This document shows, piece after piece, positions 8,564 to 16,392 of a stretch of 64,000 nt of DNA (its first letter is position 1; each line of letters begins with the position of its first letter). The notes beneath the pieces are model-generated. The model was not told the DNA's origin. It worked only from the letters and a program-made list of their open reading frames with translations, and did not search any database. The DNA lies in contig CBDUEV010000005.1 of assembly GCA_965366365.1 (NCBI GenBank), positions 24,112 through 88,111 of the forward strand, read 5' to 3'. The stretch comes from CBDUEV01 sp965366365. GTDB taxonomy: Bacteria > Actinomycetota > Acidimicrobiia > Spongiisociales > JAENVV01. The position numbers were made by a program, and so were the translations under genes.

Positions 8564-9333
8564 CGTCGCTTCAGGAGGAGCTCGGGCGGATCGCCGGGGT
8601 CGCCGAGGCGGCCATCGAAGCATCAGGAGACGGCCCGGTCGGCATCCGAATCACAGTTGATCGTGGGTTCGATCAGTCCGAGGTGGCGAAAGCGGTCCGA
8701 GAACTCCTGGCGATGCGGGGGCTGACCTCGGCCCTCGCCGACCCCGTCTTTGCGTCGCCGCCATCGGACGACGCCTCACGAGGGGTGGCGGACGGGGCGA
8801 AGGCAGTGCTGGGGCCGCCCCGACAAAGCCGCAACGGAGGGCTCCTCGACCCGGTGCGGCGAAACCCGCCGGGCTCCGAGAGCGGGCCGGGGGAGGACGC
8901 CGGTGCCGCGGGGCTATCCAACCCGGACCCGTCCAAGTCGGTGGGGCCGGCGGCCGACGAGGCGCTGAGGAGCTCGGGCGTGGTCCAGGCCGCCGTCAGT
9001 GAGAGTGCCAAGGGTGTCGAGGTTGCGGTGAAGCTGGCGAACGGCAGCAGGGGGATTGGCAGAGGCGGCGCCTCCGCCGAGGGGATGTACCGTGCGACCG
9101 CGGATGCCGTCTACGAGGCGACCGGCCGGCAAGGGGCGATTCCCACCTTCCAGGCGGTCGAGCGCCTGTCGGTCGAGGGCCATTCGGTGGAGGGTCTGCA
9201 ACGCCCCGGGGGGTCGGCGATCACCGCGTTCCTCGAAAGGGACGGGACGGTCGTCGTCGGGTCCGCCATGGTGGGCGGCACCGAGGTGCTGGCGATCGCC
9301 CGGGCCGTGTGGGTGGCGTTGAGGTCCGGCTGA
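8560..9333 (+). CDS. Unknown two-part protein with a low-complexity linker
   Basis: This 257-residue protein starts at a GTG that overlaps the previous stop. Residues 1-60 form an alpha/beta segment (IRITVDRGFDQSEVAKAVREL). Residues about 65-145 are rich in Gly, Pro, Ser and Asp and look disordered. The C-terminal ~110 residues (from VVQAAVSESAKGVEVAVKLA) again look folded and contain a GIGRGGASAEGMYRATADAV helix-start pattern. I do not recognise the family. Two folded ends on a flexible linker, coupled to a small basic protein, suggest a scaffold or regulatory pair; this is inference only. Confidence 0.7.
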   Translation: MTSLQEELGRIAGVAEAAIEASGDGPVGIRITVDRGFDQSEVAKAVRELLAMRGLTSALADPVFASPPSDDASRGVADGAKAVLGPPRQSRNGGLLDPVRRNPPGSESGPGEDAGAAGLSNPDPSKSVGPAADEALRSSGVVQAAVSESAKGVEVAVKLANGSRGIGRGGASAEGMYRATADAVYEATGRQGAIPTFQAVERLSVEGHSVEGLQRPGGSAITAFLERDGTVVVGSAMVGGTEVLAIARAVWVALRSG

Positions 9334-9364
9334 CCGCAGGCAGAGCGCCTCAGGCCCTCGCGCT

Positions 9365-9910
9365 TCAGGCCGTCGCGCGGCGCAACGCCCGCCGGGCGAC
9401 CAGGTCTGGCACCTCGGCGTGCGCCACCATCTCGACGATGACGTCGACCGGCGAGCCTTCGGCCGCGACCGAGTTCCAGCCGGTGGTGGCCACGGACTGC
9501 TGCGAGAAGTTCCGCCGGTAGCGCTCGGCTTTCTCCAGAGTGTCTCTGATGAAGAGCCGAGCCATGTCCGTGGTGGCATCGGAGAGTGCTTCGAGGTCGG
9601 CCTCGGCCGTCGATGCAAGGGCCACGCCGGTGCACCGCAACTCCCACAGCATGACCTCTTGCGTCACCTTGTCGGCTGAGAGGGTAGACAAGCCCGGCAT
9701 AACCACGAGCTCGGCCCGGCGGCTCGCAATGACGCCGAGAAGTGACGCGAAACCGTGGCGGGCCCGAGCATCAGGTCGAACGTCCTGGCAGAGACCAACC
9801 AGCTGAAAACCATGGTGGGCGACCCAACGGCGCACGGTCTCCGACTGGACGTAGGCGTTCTCGCCGGTGTCCGGTCCCGGCGATTCTCGGACATAGCCGA
9901 CGACTCTCAT
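9365..9910 (-). CDS. Serine-recombinase-fold protein, probably catalytically altered
   Basis: This 181-residue protein begins MRVVGYVRESPG, aligning with the resolvase N-terminus (Arg8 and Ser10 of gamma-delta are kept). A later ARARHGFASLL keeps the Arg45-type position. The invariant KLDRLGRD motif is replaced by GLSTLSAD, so both Arg68 and Arg71 equivalents are lost. There is no C-terminal helix-turn-helix of the usual type. It probably cannot carry out normal strand exchange and may bind DNA or partners instead. The start has GAGG 5 bases upstream. It is divergent from an HNH endonuclease gene, 154 bases away. No inverted repeats mark a mobile element. Confidence 0.75.
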   Translation of the reverse strand: MRVVGYVRESPGPDTGENAYVQSETVRRWVAHHGFQLVGLCQDVRPDARARHGFASLLGVIASRRAELVVMPGLSTLSADKVTQEVMLWELRCTGVALASTAEADLEALSDATTDMARLFIRDTLEKAERYRRNFSQQSVATTGWNSVAAEGSPVDVIVEMVAHAEVPDLVARRALRRATA

Positions 9911-10064
9911 GGCACCTCGTTCTCGGCGGTGGGAGCGGGCCTCACAATGGGCTGGACGCATTGTGACAGGCGACATGGGGCAGTCAAGGACCCGGCCGGT
10001 GGGCTGATGCCCAAACGCGACCCGGTGGTATCGTTGCCGGACCCGCAGTCTGACCGGGGGTTTC

Positions 10065-10568
10065 GTGGGACGAGCGTTGATTCTGAACGCCACATACGAA
10101 CCACTATCGGTGGTTGCGGCCCGGCGCGCCACGGTATTGGTGCTGAACGACAAAGCGACCATGTTGGAGGCGTCCACGCAGGTGTGGCACTCGGAGCGGC
10201 TTCAAATCCCCGTCCCTTCCGTCATCCGATTGAGTCGATTCGTCCGGGTTCCCTACGGCCGGTCGGTGCCGCTCACCCGCAACGCGGTGTTTGCGCGGGA
10301 TGGTCACCGCTGCCAATACTGCGCGGGGCCGGCCGAGAGCATCGACCACGTCATACCCCGCTCGCGCGGTGGGGCACACACGTGGGAGAACGTGGTGGCG
10401 GCGTGTCGCCGCTGCAATCTCCGCAAAGGTTCTCGCCTCCTCGAAGACACCGGCTTTTCTCTCCGGCGCCGCCCGACAGAACCGCCGAGGTTCGGGTGGG
10501 TATATGCCAGAGCGGGCCCCAATGTGGACCCGCTCTGGCATTCGTACCTGCTCGCGGAATCGGCTTGA
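10065..10568 (+). CDS. HNH endonuclease
   Basis: This 167-residue protein starts ALILNATYEPLSVVAARRA, the N-terminal signature of a widespread actinobacterial and cyanobacterial HNH family. The HNH core follows: RDGHRCQYC, then SIDHVIPRSRGG, WENVVAACRRCNLRKG. That gives two CxxC zinc pairs, the DH catalytic His and the Asn. The GTG at 10065 follows a GGGGG tract. No methylase or McrBC partner is adjacent, so it is not an obvious restriction system. A role in DNA repair or processing is inferred. Confidence 0.88.
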   Translation: MGRALILNATYEPLSVVAARRATVLVLNDKATMLEASTQVWHSERLQIPVPSVIRLSRFVRVPYGRSVPLTRNAVFARDGHRCQYCAGPAESIDHVIPRSRGGAHTWENVVAACRRCNLRKGSRLLEDTGFSLRRRPTEPPRFGWVYARAGPNVDPLWHSYLLAESA

Positions 10569-10634
10569 GCACGACCCGACAACGGTAGGAATCGTGCCGC
10601 ACTCCGCCGAGCGAGGCAGACACCTGCCCGGGAT

Positions 10635-10671
10635 GGTGTGTGACATCGAGGGAATCCCGACGTCACACACC
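10635..10671. terminator. Long imperfect palindrome between convergent genes
   Basis: GGTGTGTGAC (10635-10644) pairs with GTCACACACC (10662-10671). The stem extends inward through TCG/CGA and G/C pairs with two mismatches, to a tight loop near 10652-10654. It sits between the converging HNH and secreted-protein genes, so a bidirectional terminator is the simplest reading. No T-run follows on either strand. Confidence 0.5.
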
Positions 10672-10718
10672 ACCGTCCGTTGGTGCCAGCTCTTGGCTGC
10701 GGTAATGGGCCGGGGTGG

Positions 10719-12101
10719 CTACTCGCCTCCACTCAGGCCGGTGGTGGTTTCAGTTGTCTCCTCTTCGGCTGGGTAGAGCAGCTTGACTTCGCCGTCACCG
10801 TCGAAGGTGTCGAGCATCACGCTCGGCGTCGTGAAATCGCATCCGTCCCCGCCTCGGTTCTCCTCGGCCTCCCATGGGAGATCGATCCACACCGAGTCGC
10901 CGGCGGGGGTGACCATGAGGAGAGAAGATGGCGGCTCCTCGACGTCGACCAAGCGGGAGTCGCGCGCTGCCCCGAACAGCAGGGCGCGGTGGGCGACAAT
11001 GCCGGGAGCGACGATGTGCTGGCCGTCTCCCACCTCGTCGAGTCGACGCAGGTGGTAGTCGAACCCGTATTCGGCGTACTCTCGTTCAGAGACGGTGAGG
11101 AAGCCCTTGCCCGAGAAGTCCGTGATCGGCTCTTCCTCCAGGTAGACGGCACTCCCGCCGTACCGGGCCGAGGTCCCGTCCGTCCAGATGGCGTACATGG
11201 GGATCTCCGGGTAGTCGACACCGGGGAACACCGCGTCACGGGTATGAACATTGCTCACGTCGACGTAAACGGTGCCGACGGCTGCTGAATAGACCAGCGA
11301 CGCATGTCCACAGGTGAACGTCTCGGCCGTCTGAACCCGGATGTTCAGCTGCGGCTCCGACTCGTAGGTCGGCTCGGCCCGCTCCTCGCCTTGGGCCGGC
11401 TCCGGTGGGTCGATGCGGGTGGTGAACTCACTCCAGGGGATGTCCTCGCCGGCGGCACCGACGGTCACCCCGGCCGGCGCGTCGAAACCCGCCAGTGTCT
11501 GCGGAGCACTCCGCAGGTCCCACTGGGCAACGACGTTGCCATTCCAGGTGGCTCGCAACGTCAGGCTGCCATCCTGTGTCTCGGGGATCTGCCATCCGAC
11601 CGTCCAATGGGCGGGAAGCCCCGATGGGATGTTCTGCAGGTTGGAACCAGGCACGGCGAACCGGTACGGATTCCTCACGTCGAGGGGATACTCTTCTCCG
11701 GCAGAGTCGACGACAGAAAGCGACGGATAACCGTCTTCGCCGCTCAATGCGATCGGCGAGAAACGAAGCGCCTGCTCGCCGAGATTCTGGAAAGCGACGC
11801 CGACTCGGATCTCCGAGTAGTTCTGGCGTTCCAGTGACTGCGACGAGTAGAAGCTCTGTACTTCCAGAGCGAAACTGTCGTTGGTGTGCCGCTGCCCGAG
11901 TACGAGTTCTTCCACCGGGGGAGGGGAAGGCTCGTCGCTCTGGGCGAGAGCGAGTTCGGATGAGGATTCAGAAGAATCTCCAGTTTGGATGGCGGCCTGC
12001 ACCGGGCTTCCGGGGCGGGCCGCAGCGACGATGGGTATCGCCGCAAGGGCCATGAAAATGGCCACAGCGAGCAGTACGAATTTCCGCACCATTACACGCA
12101 T
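10719..12101 (-). CDS. Secreted protein of unknown function
   Basis: This 460-residue protein has a clear signal peptide, MRVMVRKFVLLAVAIFMALA, with a likely cleavage around AAARPGS. A Ser/Glu/Pro-rich linker follows. The remainder is predicted to be beta-rich and acidic, with segments such as VGVAFQNLGEQALRFSPIAL that recall DUF4352-like immunoglobulin-fold extracellular domains; that likeness is weak. No catalytic motif was found, and there are only two cysteines (in FTCGHAS and GDGCDF). The start is either 12101 or 12092; AAGGTAGGAG lies just upstream of both. Confidence 0.7.
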   Translation of the reverse strand: MRVMVRKFVLLAVAIFMALAAIPIVAAARPGSPVQAAIQTGDSSESSSELALAQSDEPSPPPVEELVLGQRHTNDSFALEVQSFYSSQSLERQNYSEIRVGVAFQNLGEQALRFSPIALSGEDGYPSLSVVDSAGEEYPLDVRNPYRFAVPGSNLQNIPSGLPAHWTVGWQIPETQDGSLTLRATWNGNVVAQWDLRSAPQTLAGFDAPAGVTVGAAGEDIPWSEFTTRIDPPEPAQGEERAEPTYESEPQLNIRVQTAETFTCGHASLVYSAAVGTVYVDVSNVHTRDAVFPGVDYPEIPMYAIWTDGTSARYGGSAVYLEEEPITDFSGKGFLTVSEREYAEYGFDYHLRRLDEVGDGQHIVAPGIVAHRALLFGAARDSRLVDVEEPPSSLLMVTPAGDSVWIDLPWEAEENRGGDGCDFTTPSVMLDTFDGDGEVKLLYPAEEETTETTTGLSGGE

Positions 12102-12314
12102 CTCCTACCTTGCTTGCATTGGTTGCTATGAGTGGAGAGAATCGGCCTGCCGGAATGCCTCATTGAGCGATTTCTTCGGGGTTGTTAGAATACATTTGAC
12201 GTAATTACACGTCTGTTATTTATACGAACTTCCGGCATTCCGGGCGATTCATATACGTGAACTATACGGCGCGCGTGAGTGCGGCGAGGGTGAAAAACCA
12301 GGTGGGTGTGAGTG
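12102..12314. promoter_or_regulatory. AT-rich control region upstream of the secreted protein gene
   Basis: This 213-base gap is much richer in A and T than its surroundings. It holds an inverted repeat, CCGGAATGCC (12150-12159) and GGCATTCCGG (12234-12243), and between the arms a small palindrome around GTAATTAC (about 12199-12214, arms GACGT and ACGTC). This looks like an operator region for the minus-strand secreted-protein gene. No -35/-10 pair can be chosen with confidence. Confidence 0.4.
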
Positions 12315-12824
12315 TCAGCGGATGAGGAGCACCGAGCAGGGCGCTCGACGAGAGAGTTTGGTGCTGGTGCCTCCGAGCAGACCGTCGAACCGACCGCTGC
12401 CGTGTGTTCCCACCACGAGAAGATCGACGTCCTTGCACGCTTGAAGAATGAGCTCGACGGGCTCTTCACCCTCGACTGCCTTCACGGTGACCTCGACGCC
12501 GACCTCGGCGAGCGCCTCCCGCAATGGACGGAGTCGCCGTTCCGACTGGTCGGACACGTACCGGGCGATCATCTCATCGTCACCCGGCCACCCGCGCCCG
12601 ATCGTGGCATCCGAGGAGGGGAGACTGACGTATTCGGCGTCGGTGGAGATCTTGGGTTCGTGACGCTCTCCGTAGACCTCGCGCAGGCTGCTGAGCAGGG
12701 TGCGCGGCACTTCGACCACCGTCATCACGGTCACCTCTCCGTCGCCAAAGCCGGAGGCGGCGCGTGTCACCTTTTCGATGTCGATGTCGCCGTCCGTTGC
12801 GATGAGCGTCTTCATGGTCACCAT
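12315..12824 (-). CDS. Universal stress protein (UspA-type)
   Basis: This 169-residue single-domain Usp protein begins MKTLIATDGD after an optional MVT. The ATP-binding UspA pattern is visible near the C-terminus: VGTHGSGRFDGLLGGTST, followed by the beta strand CSVLLIR. Members with this pattern bind ATP and act in stress tolerance or dormancy. The start is 12824 or 12815. It is transcribed towards the secreted-protein gene but is separated from it by an AT-rich 213-base gap, so it is probably a separate unit. Confidence 0.88.
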   Translation of the reverse strand: MVTMKTLIATDGDIDIEKVTRAASGFGDGEVTVMTVVEVPRTLLSSLREVYGERHEPKISTDAEYVSLPSSDATIGRGWPGDDEMIARYVSDQSERRLRPLREALAEVGVEVTVKAVEGEEPVELILQACKDVDLLVVGTHGSGRFDGLLGGTSTKLSRRAPCSVLLIR

Positions 12825-12954
12825 CTTTCGCGTCGTAGGGAAAGAGGAACGGGGGGTCTCACCCTGTTCGATCCTCGAGGTTGTTCGCCCACGGTACCGG
12901 CCAACTCCCGTGCGCGTCGGCAGGGACGGCCCTTTCTTGTCGGGTCCAACGTCC

Positions 12955-12968
12955 TAAGGTAGCGCTGT
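12955..12968 (+). promoter_or_regulatory. Leaderless-type -10 box (TAAGGT) of the SDR gene
   Basis: TAAGGT at 12955-12960 lies 8 bases before the ATG at 12969. No good -35 box is seen at normal spacing. Confidence 0.45.
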
Positions 12969-13667
12969 ATGAGCGTCTCACGACACACCGCGCTGGTGAC
13001 CGGCGCGACCTCGGGAATAGGGCGAGCGATAGCGTTGGCGCTCGCCCGCCAGGGGCGTCAGGTATGGGCGACCGGACGCCGGGCGGACATGCTGGAGACG
13101 CTGGCATTGGAGGCGGACACGGTCCGACCCGTCGTGGCGGATCTGACCACCGTCCAGGGTCGCGACGCCGTTGTTCAGGCAGTCGGGAGCAACCCGCTGG
13201 ATCTGGCGGTGCACGCCGCCGGCCTCCTCGGGCCGGCGATGGTTCCGATCGAGTCCTACCCCGAGGAGGACTGGTACCGGGTGTTCGAGACCAACGTGTC
13301 CTCTATTCACCTTCTCCACCAGGCGATCGCCCCGGCGATGCATCGGGCCACCATGCCAACGGTCATCGGGGTGTCCAGCTCGGTGGGCAGGCAGGGGAGA
13401 GCCGGATGGGGAATGTACGCCGTCTCGAAATATGCCCTGGAGGGATGGCTGCAGGTCCTGGCGGACGAGTGGGGTGAGCGAGGCAGGGTCTACTCGGTGA
13501 ATCCGGGTGGCACGGCCACGGACATGCGAGCGGCAGCCATGCCTGAGGAAGATCCTTCGACCCTTCCTACTCCCGAAGACATCGTTCCGATGTTTCTCCA
13601 CCTCGCCGAGCCGTCCTGCACCTTCCCTTCCGGGGGGCAGTTCGACGCCAGGGATTATCTGGGTTAG
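12969..13667 (+). CDS. Short-chain dehydrogenase/reductase
   Basis: This 232-residue classical SDR has the nucleotide-binding TGATSGIG at residues 11-18 and a VHAAG motif in place of NNAG. SSSVGRQGRAGWGMYAVSKYA supplies the catalytic Ser, Tyr and Lys. An NPGGTATDM segment follows, as in many SDRs. An Arg after the second strand (GRR) suggests NADPH preference. The substrate cannot be read from the sequence; relatives include the YciK-like oxidoreductases. It converges on the helicase gene with a 37-base gap. Confidence 0.9.
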   Translation: MSVSRHTALVTGATSGIGRAIALALARQGRQVWATGRRADMLETLALEADTVRPVVADLTTVQGRDAVVQAVGSNPLDLAVHAAGLLGPAMVPIESYPEEDWYRVFETNVSSIHLLHQAIAPAMHRATMPTVIGVSSSVGRQGRAGWGMYAVSKYALEGWLQVLADEWGERGRVYSVNPGGTATDMRAAAMPEEDPSTLPTPEDIVPMFLHLAEPSCTFPSGGQFDARDYLG

Positions 13668-13704
13668 GCGGCCCCGGTGGAGCCGCCCGATCCCGGTGGC
13701 GAGC

Positions 13705-14970
13705 TCAGCGGCGTCGGCGGCGGGCCGGCTGATGTCGCTTGGCCCCCCCGCTGCGGTTCTGGCTGTGGTTCGGGCGAGGACGTGACTTCTTCCGGCCACC
13801 TCCACCACGGACTTCCTCGACCGGAACCGCACCGACCTTGCTGCCTGAAGCACCGGTCAACCAGTCCTCCGACGGCGTGTGCATCTTCTGGGCGAGCCCC
13901 ACGGACCGCTGGAGGCGTTTCAGGTCGGCGAGTTGGTCTCCGAGTACCAGCGAGACCACAACACCTTCGGCGCCGGCTCGGGCCGTCCGCCCCGAACGGT
14001 GGAGGTAGTCCTTGCCATCGGCAGGAAGATCGAAATGAATGACGCTGGCTACCCCGTCCACGTGGATTCCTCGGGCGGCGACGTCGGTGGCGACCAGCGC
14101 CTTGACACGGCCCTTTGTGAAGGAGTTCAAGGCCCGGTTGCGTTGACTCTGACTGCGGCCACCATGAATGGCAGCCGCTGCCACTCCCGCCCGCTCCAGC
14201 TGGCTGGCCACACGGTCGGCGCCGCGACGCGTTCTCGTGAAGACGATCGAAGGGGTCGACGTGCCGACGATCTCCGCGGTCCGTTTGATCCGGTCGTGGT
14301 GATCTACCCTCCAGAAGTAGTGAGCGGCTTCGTGGTGGTTTTCTTCGCCAACGACCTCGTGGCGTACCGGGTCGTTCTGATAGCGGCGGGTCAGCTCGGC
14401 GACATCTCCGTCGAGGGTCGCTGAAAACAGAATGGTCTGGCGGTTCCGGGCCGTTTGGTCGAGCAGCTTCTGTACCTGAGGCATGAACCCCATGTCGGCC
14501 ATGCGGTCTGCTTCATCGACGACGACGATGTCCACATCGCCCAGGCTGACGGAACCCTCGTCGATCAGGTCGATGAGCCGACCTGGGGTGGCGACGAGGA
14601 TGTCGGTGCCACGCTTGAGGCCGCGCCGCTGGAAGTCGTAGCCGACGCCTCCGTAGACCGCCAACACCCACCGCTGCGCCGATTTGGCGACCGGCGTCAG
14701 TTCACGGCTGATCTGCTCGGCGAGCTCGCGGGTGGGAGCGAGGATGAGGGCACGAGGGTGCTTGGAGTTGGCCTTGGCGACCTTGGTGATGACCGGCAAA
14801 CCGAAGGCAAGCGTCTTGCCGGATCCGGTCGGGGCTCTACCGAGAACGTCCCGCCCAGCGATGAGGTCGGGGATGGCAGCAGACTGGATGGGGAATGGTT
14901 CGGTGATCGAACGTTCGTTCAGTGTGGCGACGAGCCGCGCGGGCACGCCGAGTTCAGCGAAGGTGGTCAT
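13705..14970 (-). CDS. DEAD-box ATP-dependent RNA helicase
   Basis: This 421-residue RhlE-like helicase has all core motifs: Q-motif phenylalanine and PIQSAAIP, Walker A GRAPTGSGKT, PTRELAEQ, DEAD (VVDEADRMAD), SAT (LFSATLDG), ATDVAARGIHVDGV and HRSGRTARAG. A basic, disordered C-terminal tail of about 45 residues (GGGGRKKSRPRP to RRRRR) probably binds RNA. AGAGGAG precedes the ATG. It likely unwinds structured RNA in ribosome assembly or decay; the exact role is not readable. Confidence 0.94.
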   Translation of the reverse strand: MTTFAELGVPARLVATLNERSITEPFPIQSAAIPDLIAGRDVLGRAPTGSGKTLAFGLPVITKVAKANSKHPRALILAPTRELAEQISRELTPVAKSAQRWVLAVYGGVGYDFQRRGLKRGTDILVATPGRLIDLIDEGSVSLGDVDIVVVDEADRMADMGFMPQVQKLLDQTARNRQTILFSATLDGDVAELTRRYQNDPVRHEVVGEENHHEAAHYFWRVDHHDRIKRTAEIVGTSTPSIVFTRTRRGADRVASQLERAGVAAAAIHGGRSQSQRNRALNSFTKGRVKALVATDVAARGIHVDGVASVIHFDLPADGKDYLHRSGRTARAGAEGVVVSLVLGDQLADLKRLQRSVGLAQKMHTPSEDWLTGASGSKVGAVPVEEVRGGGGRKKSRPRPNHSQNRSGGAKRHQPARRRRR

Positions 14971-15288
14971 TGATGCTCCTCTGGTCCCGGGTTGGGGACC
15001 GACAGGTACGGTTGGTCAGGCTCGACGCTCGTACTCCGTACTCCACGAGGATCGAAATGGGAGAGTCGAGGGCTCTCCACATCGGTAGCCGTTGTTCACC
15101 GGATACGCGCAAACGCGCAAAAACCTCTATCTGGTGCGGCGGTGAGAGAACGCTAACACAGATCCACGGCTTCGCGTCATTCACCCCGGGATGCGCTGCC
15201 AATGGTCTGGGCTGCGGATCCGGTCGCCCGGCCGGGAGTTGGTGGTTTTCTGCTGGCAATCGAGCCAGGTCTGCGCGAAGGTCATCAC
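14971..15288. other. 318-base intergenic stretch
   Basis: This gap between the divergent helicase and the 85-residue membrane protein should hold promoters for both. The only internal pattern seen is a tandem ACGCGCAAA-type direct repeat near 15105-15120. No RNA gene or convincing open frame was recognised. Confidence 0.4.
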
Positions 15289-15546
15289 ATGAGACGAGGA
15301 GTCGCCCTGCACCGGGTCTCCTATGCGGTGGGGGTTCTGTGGCTGGCAATGGCGGCCTTTGGTGAGGCCTGGTTTGTGATCGTCGGCGTCGCATTCCTGG
15401 TCGTCGGGGCGCTGCTCCATCTTCGGTACCGTCGCCGCGTTGCGCGGTACGCCTTCGGCACAATGGCGCCTGATGATCGACTCGTCTCGCGCCCCGGAAT
15501 GCGTGACCGGTATGAGGGGGTCGTCGACTCGCTCCTCCGCTGGTGA
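15289..15546 (+). CDS. Small membrane protein of unknown function
   Basis: This 85-residue protein has two hydrophobic helices (about residues 9-26 and 28-44), then a basic RYRRRVARY juxtamembrane stretch and a soluble tail of ~35 residues. A GAAGG purine stretch lies 7 bases before the ATG. An upstream non-ATG start at 15202 would add 29 residues without family support. It lies directly upstream of the mraZ control region; the function is unknown. Confidence 0.55.
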   Translation: MRRGVALHRVSYAVGVLWLAMAAFGEAWFVIVGVAFLVVGALLHLRYRRRVARYAFGTMAPDDRLVSRPGMRDRYEGVVDSLLRW

Positions 15547-15849
15547 GCGCCGGCACCTCCCTGCCTCCCCTCCCTCGTGACGCAGGCTGATCTCCTCTGA
15601 CGCGCCCTCCGTCAGGCGGCGAAGGTAGAGAACCGGCCTGGTGAAACGGGACGCGCTATCTCGCTTTCCCAATGCCTGACAGGCGCTCGGCGGCGAACCG
15701 ACCCACTGACGGATAGCAAAGCCTCCCAAGGCCGACCAGAAATCTTCGCGAAATGGGGCAAAAGTGGCTCAAGGTGGTTGACAAGTGGGCCGATGTGGTG
15801 CAAAGTGGGGCTCCGTGGAGGAAGCCCGGATGAGTGACAGGGAATTGAT
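15547..15849. other. 303-base gap upstream of mraZ
   Basis: The gap contains a weak hairpin (CTGACG 15597-15602 with CGTCAG 15610-15615) that may end the preceding gene, an unassigned middle part, and the phased GTGG boxes listed separately (15751-15820). No gene was seen on either strand. Confidence 0.4.
15751..15820 (+). promoter_or_regulatory. Phased GTGG box array, probable MraZ operator
   Basis: GTGG occurs at 15764, 15774, 15785, 15795, 15805 and 15815, preceded by a TGG at 15754, so the spacing is 10, 11, 10, 10 and 10 bases. Several copies read AAAGTGG. MraZ is known to bind direct repeats of TGGGN or AAAGTG type with about 10-base spacing upstream of its own gene. Six or seven helically phased copies fit a ring-shaped MraZ octamer and predict autoregulation of the dcw operon. 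Confidence 0.8.
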
Positions 15850-16281
15850 GTGCTACTCGGTGAATACCAACACAGCGTGGATGAGAAGGGGCGGCTCGTG
15901 CTGCCCCGGAAGTTCCGCGACTCCGTCGAGGAAGGCTGTGTCATCACCAAGGGTCAGGAGCGGTGCCTCTTCGTCTTTCCGCTCGACCAGTGGTCCGAAG
16001 AGGAGGCGAGGGTGAGAGCCCTTCCTCGCACCGACCAGCGCGCCCGTCGCTATGCCCGCTCGTTCTTCGCCAGCGCCGACCATCAATCAATGGACAAGCA
16101 AGGTCGGGTGGCGGTGACGCCGCGGCTCCGTGAATACGCGGGGCTCGGCAAAGACGTGACCATCGTCGGTGTGTCGGATCGAATGGAGATCTGGGACACG
16201 GCGACCTGGGAGCGCCTGCAAACAGAATCAGATGACTACTACGCCGACATCGAGGAGGCGCTCAGCGAATTCGGAATCTGA
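15850..16281 (+). CDS. mraZ: Transcriptional regulator MraZ
   Basis: This 143-residue protein has two SpoVT/AbrB-like repeats. The first is LLGEYQHSVDEKGRLVLPRKFRDS at the N-terminus (shown here in full as the signature); the second begins DKQGRVAVTPRLREYAGL at about residue 80. MraZ is the DNA-binding autoregulator of the dcw cluster. A GTG start at 15850 follows AGGGAATT. It opens the division and wall cluster, with a hairpin between it and rsmH. Confidence 0.97.
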   Translation: MLLGEYQHSVDEKGRLVLPRKFRDSVEEGCVITKGQERCLFVFPLDQWSEEEARVRALPRTDQRARRYARSFFASADHQSMDKQGRVAVTPRLREYAGLGKDVTIVGVSDRMEIWDTATWERLQTESDDYYADIEEALSEFGI

Positions 16282-16293
16282 CCCACAACTCGA

Positions 16294-16320
16294 GGCTGAC
16301 GTTCTGATTCATCGTCAGCC
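16294..16320 (+). terminator. Hairpin between mraZ and rsmH (attenuator candidate)
   Basis: GGCTGACG (16294-16301) pairs perfectly with CGTCAGCC (16313-16320) around an 11-base loop, 12 bases after the mraZ stop. A C-rich rather than T-rich stretch follows, so partial termination is more likely than full separation of mraZ from the downstream cluster. Confidence 0.5.
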
Positions 16321-16392
16321 CCCCGGTTACCAGATAGGAAGGCCCCTTACTCCGCCCGCTTCCGTTTGGTGCCAGCGCCCGGGGGGCTGACC

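Noticed and set aside
9334..9375. Near-duplicate CTCAGGCC/TTCAGGCC stretch between convergent genes
   Set aside because: It is only two imperfect copies of about 15 bases that run into coding sequence; this is too weak to call a repeat or terminator.
9365..10568. Mobile element or integron made of the resolvase-like and HNH genes
   Set aside because: No terminal inverted repeats, target duplications or attachment sites are seen, and catalytic arginines of the recombinase are lost.
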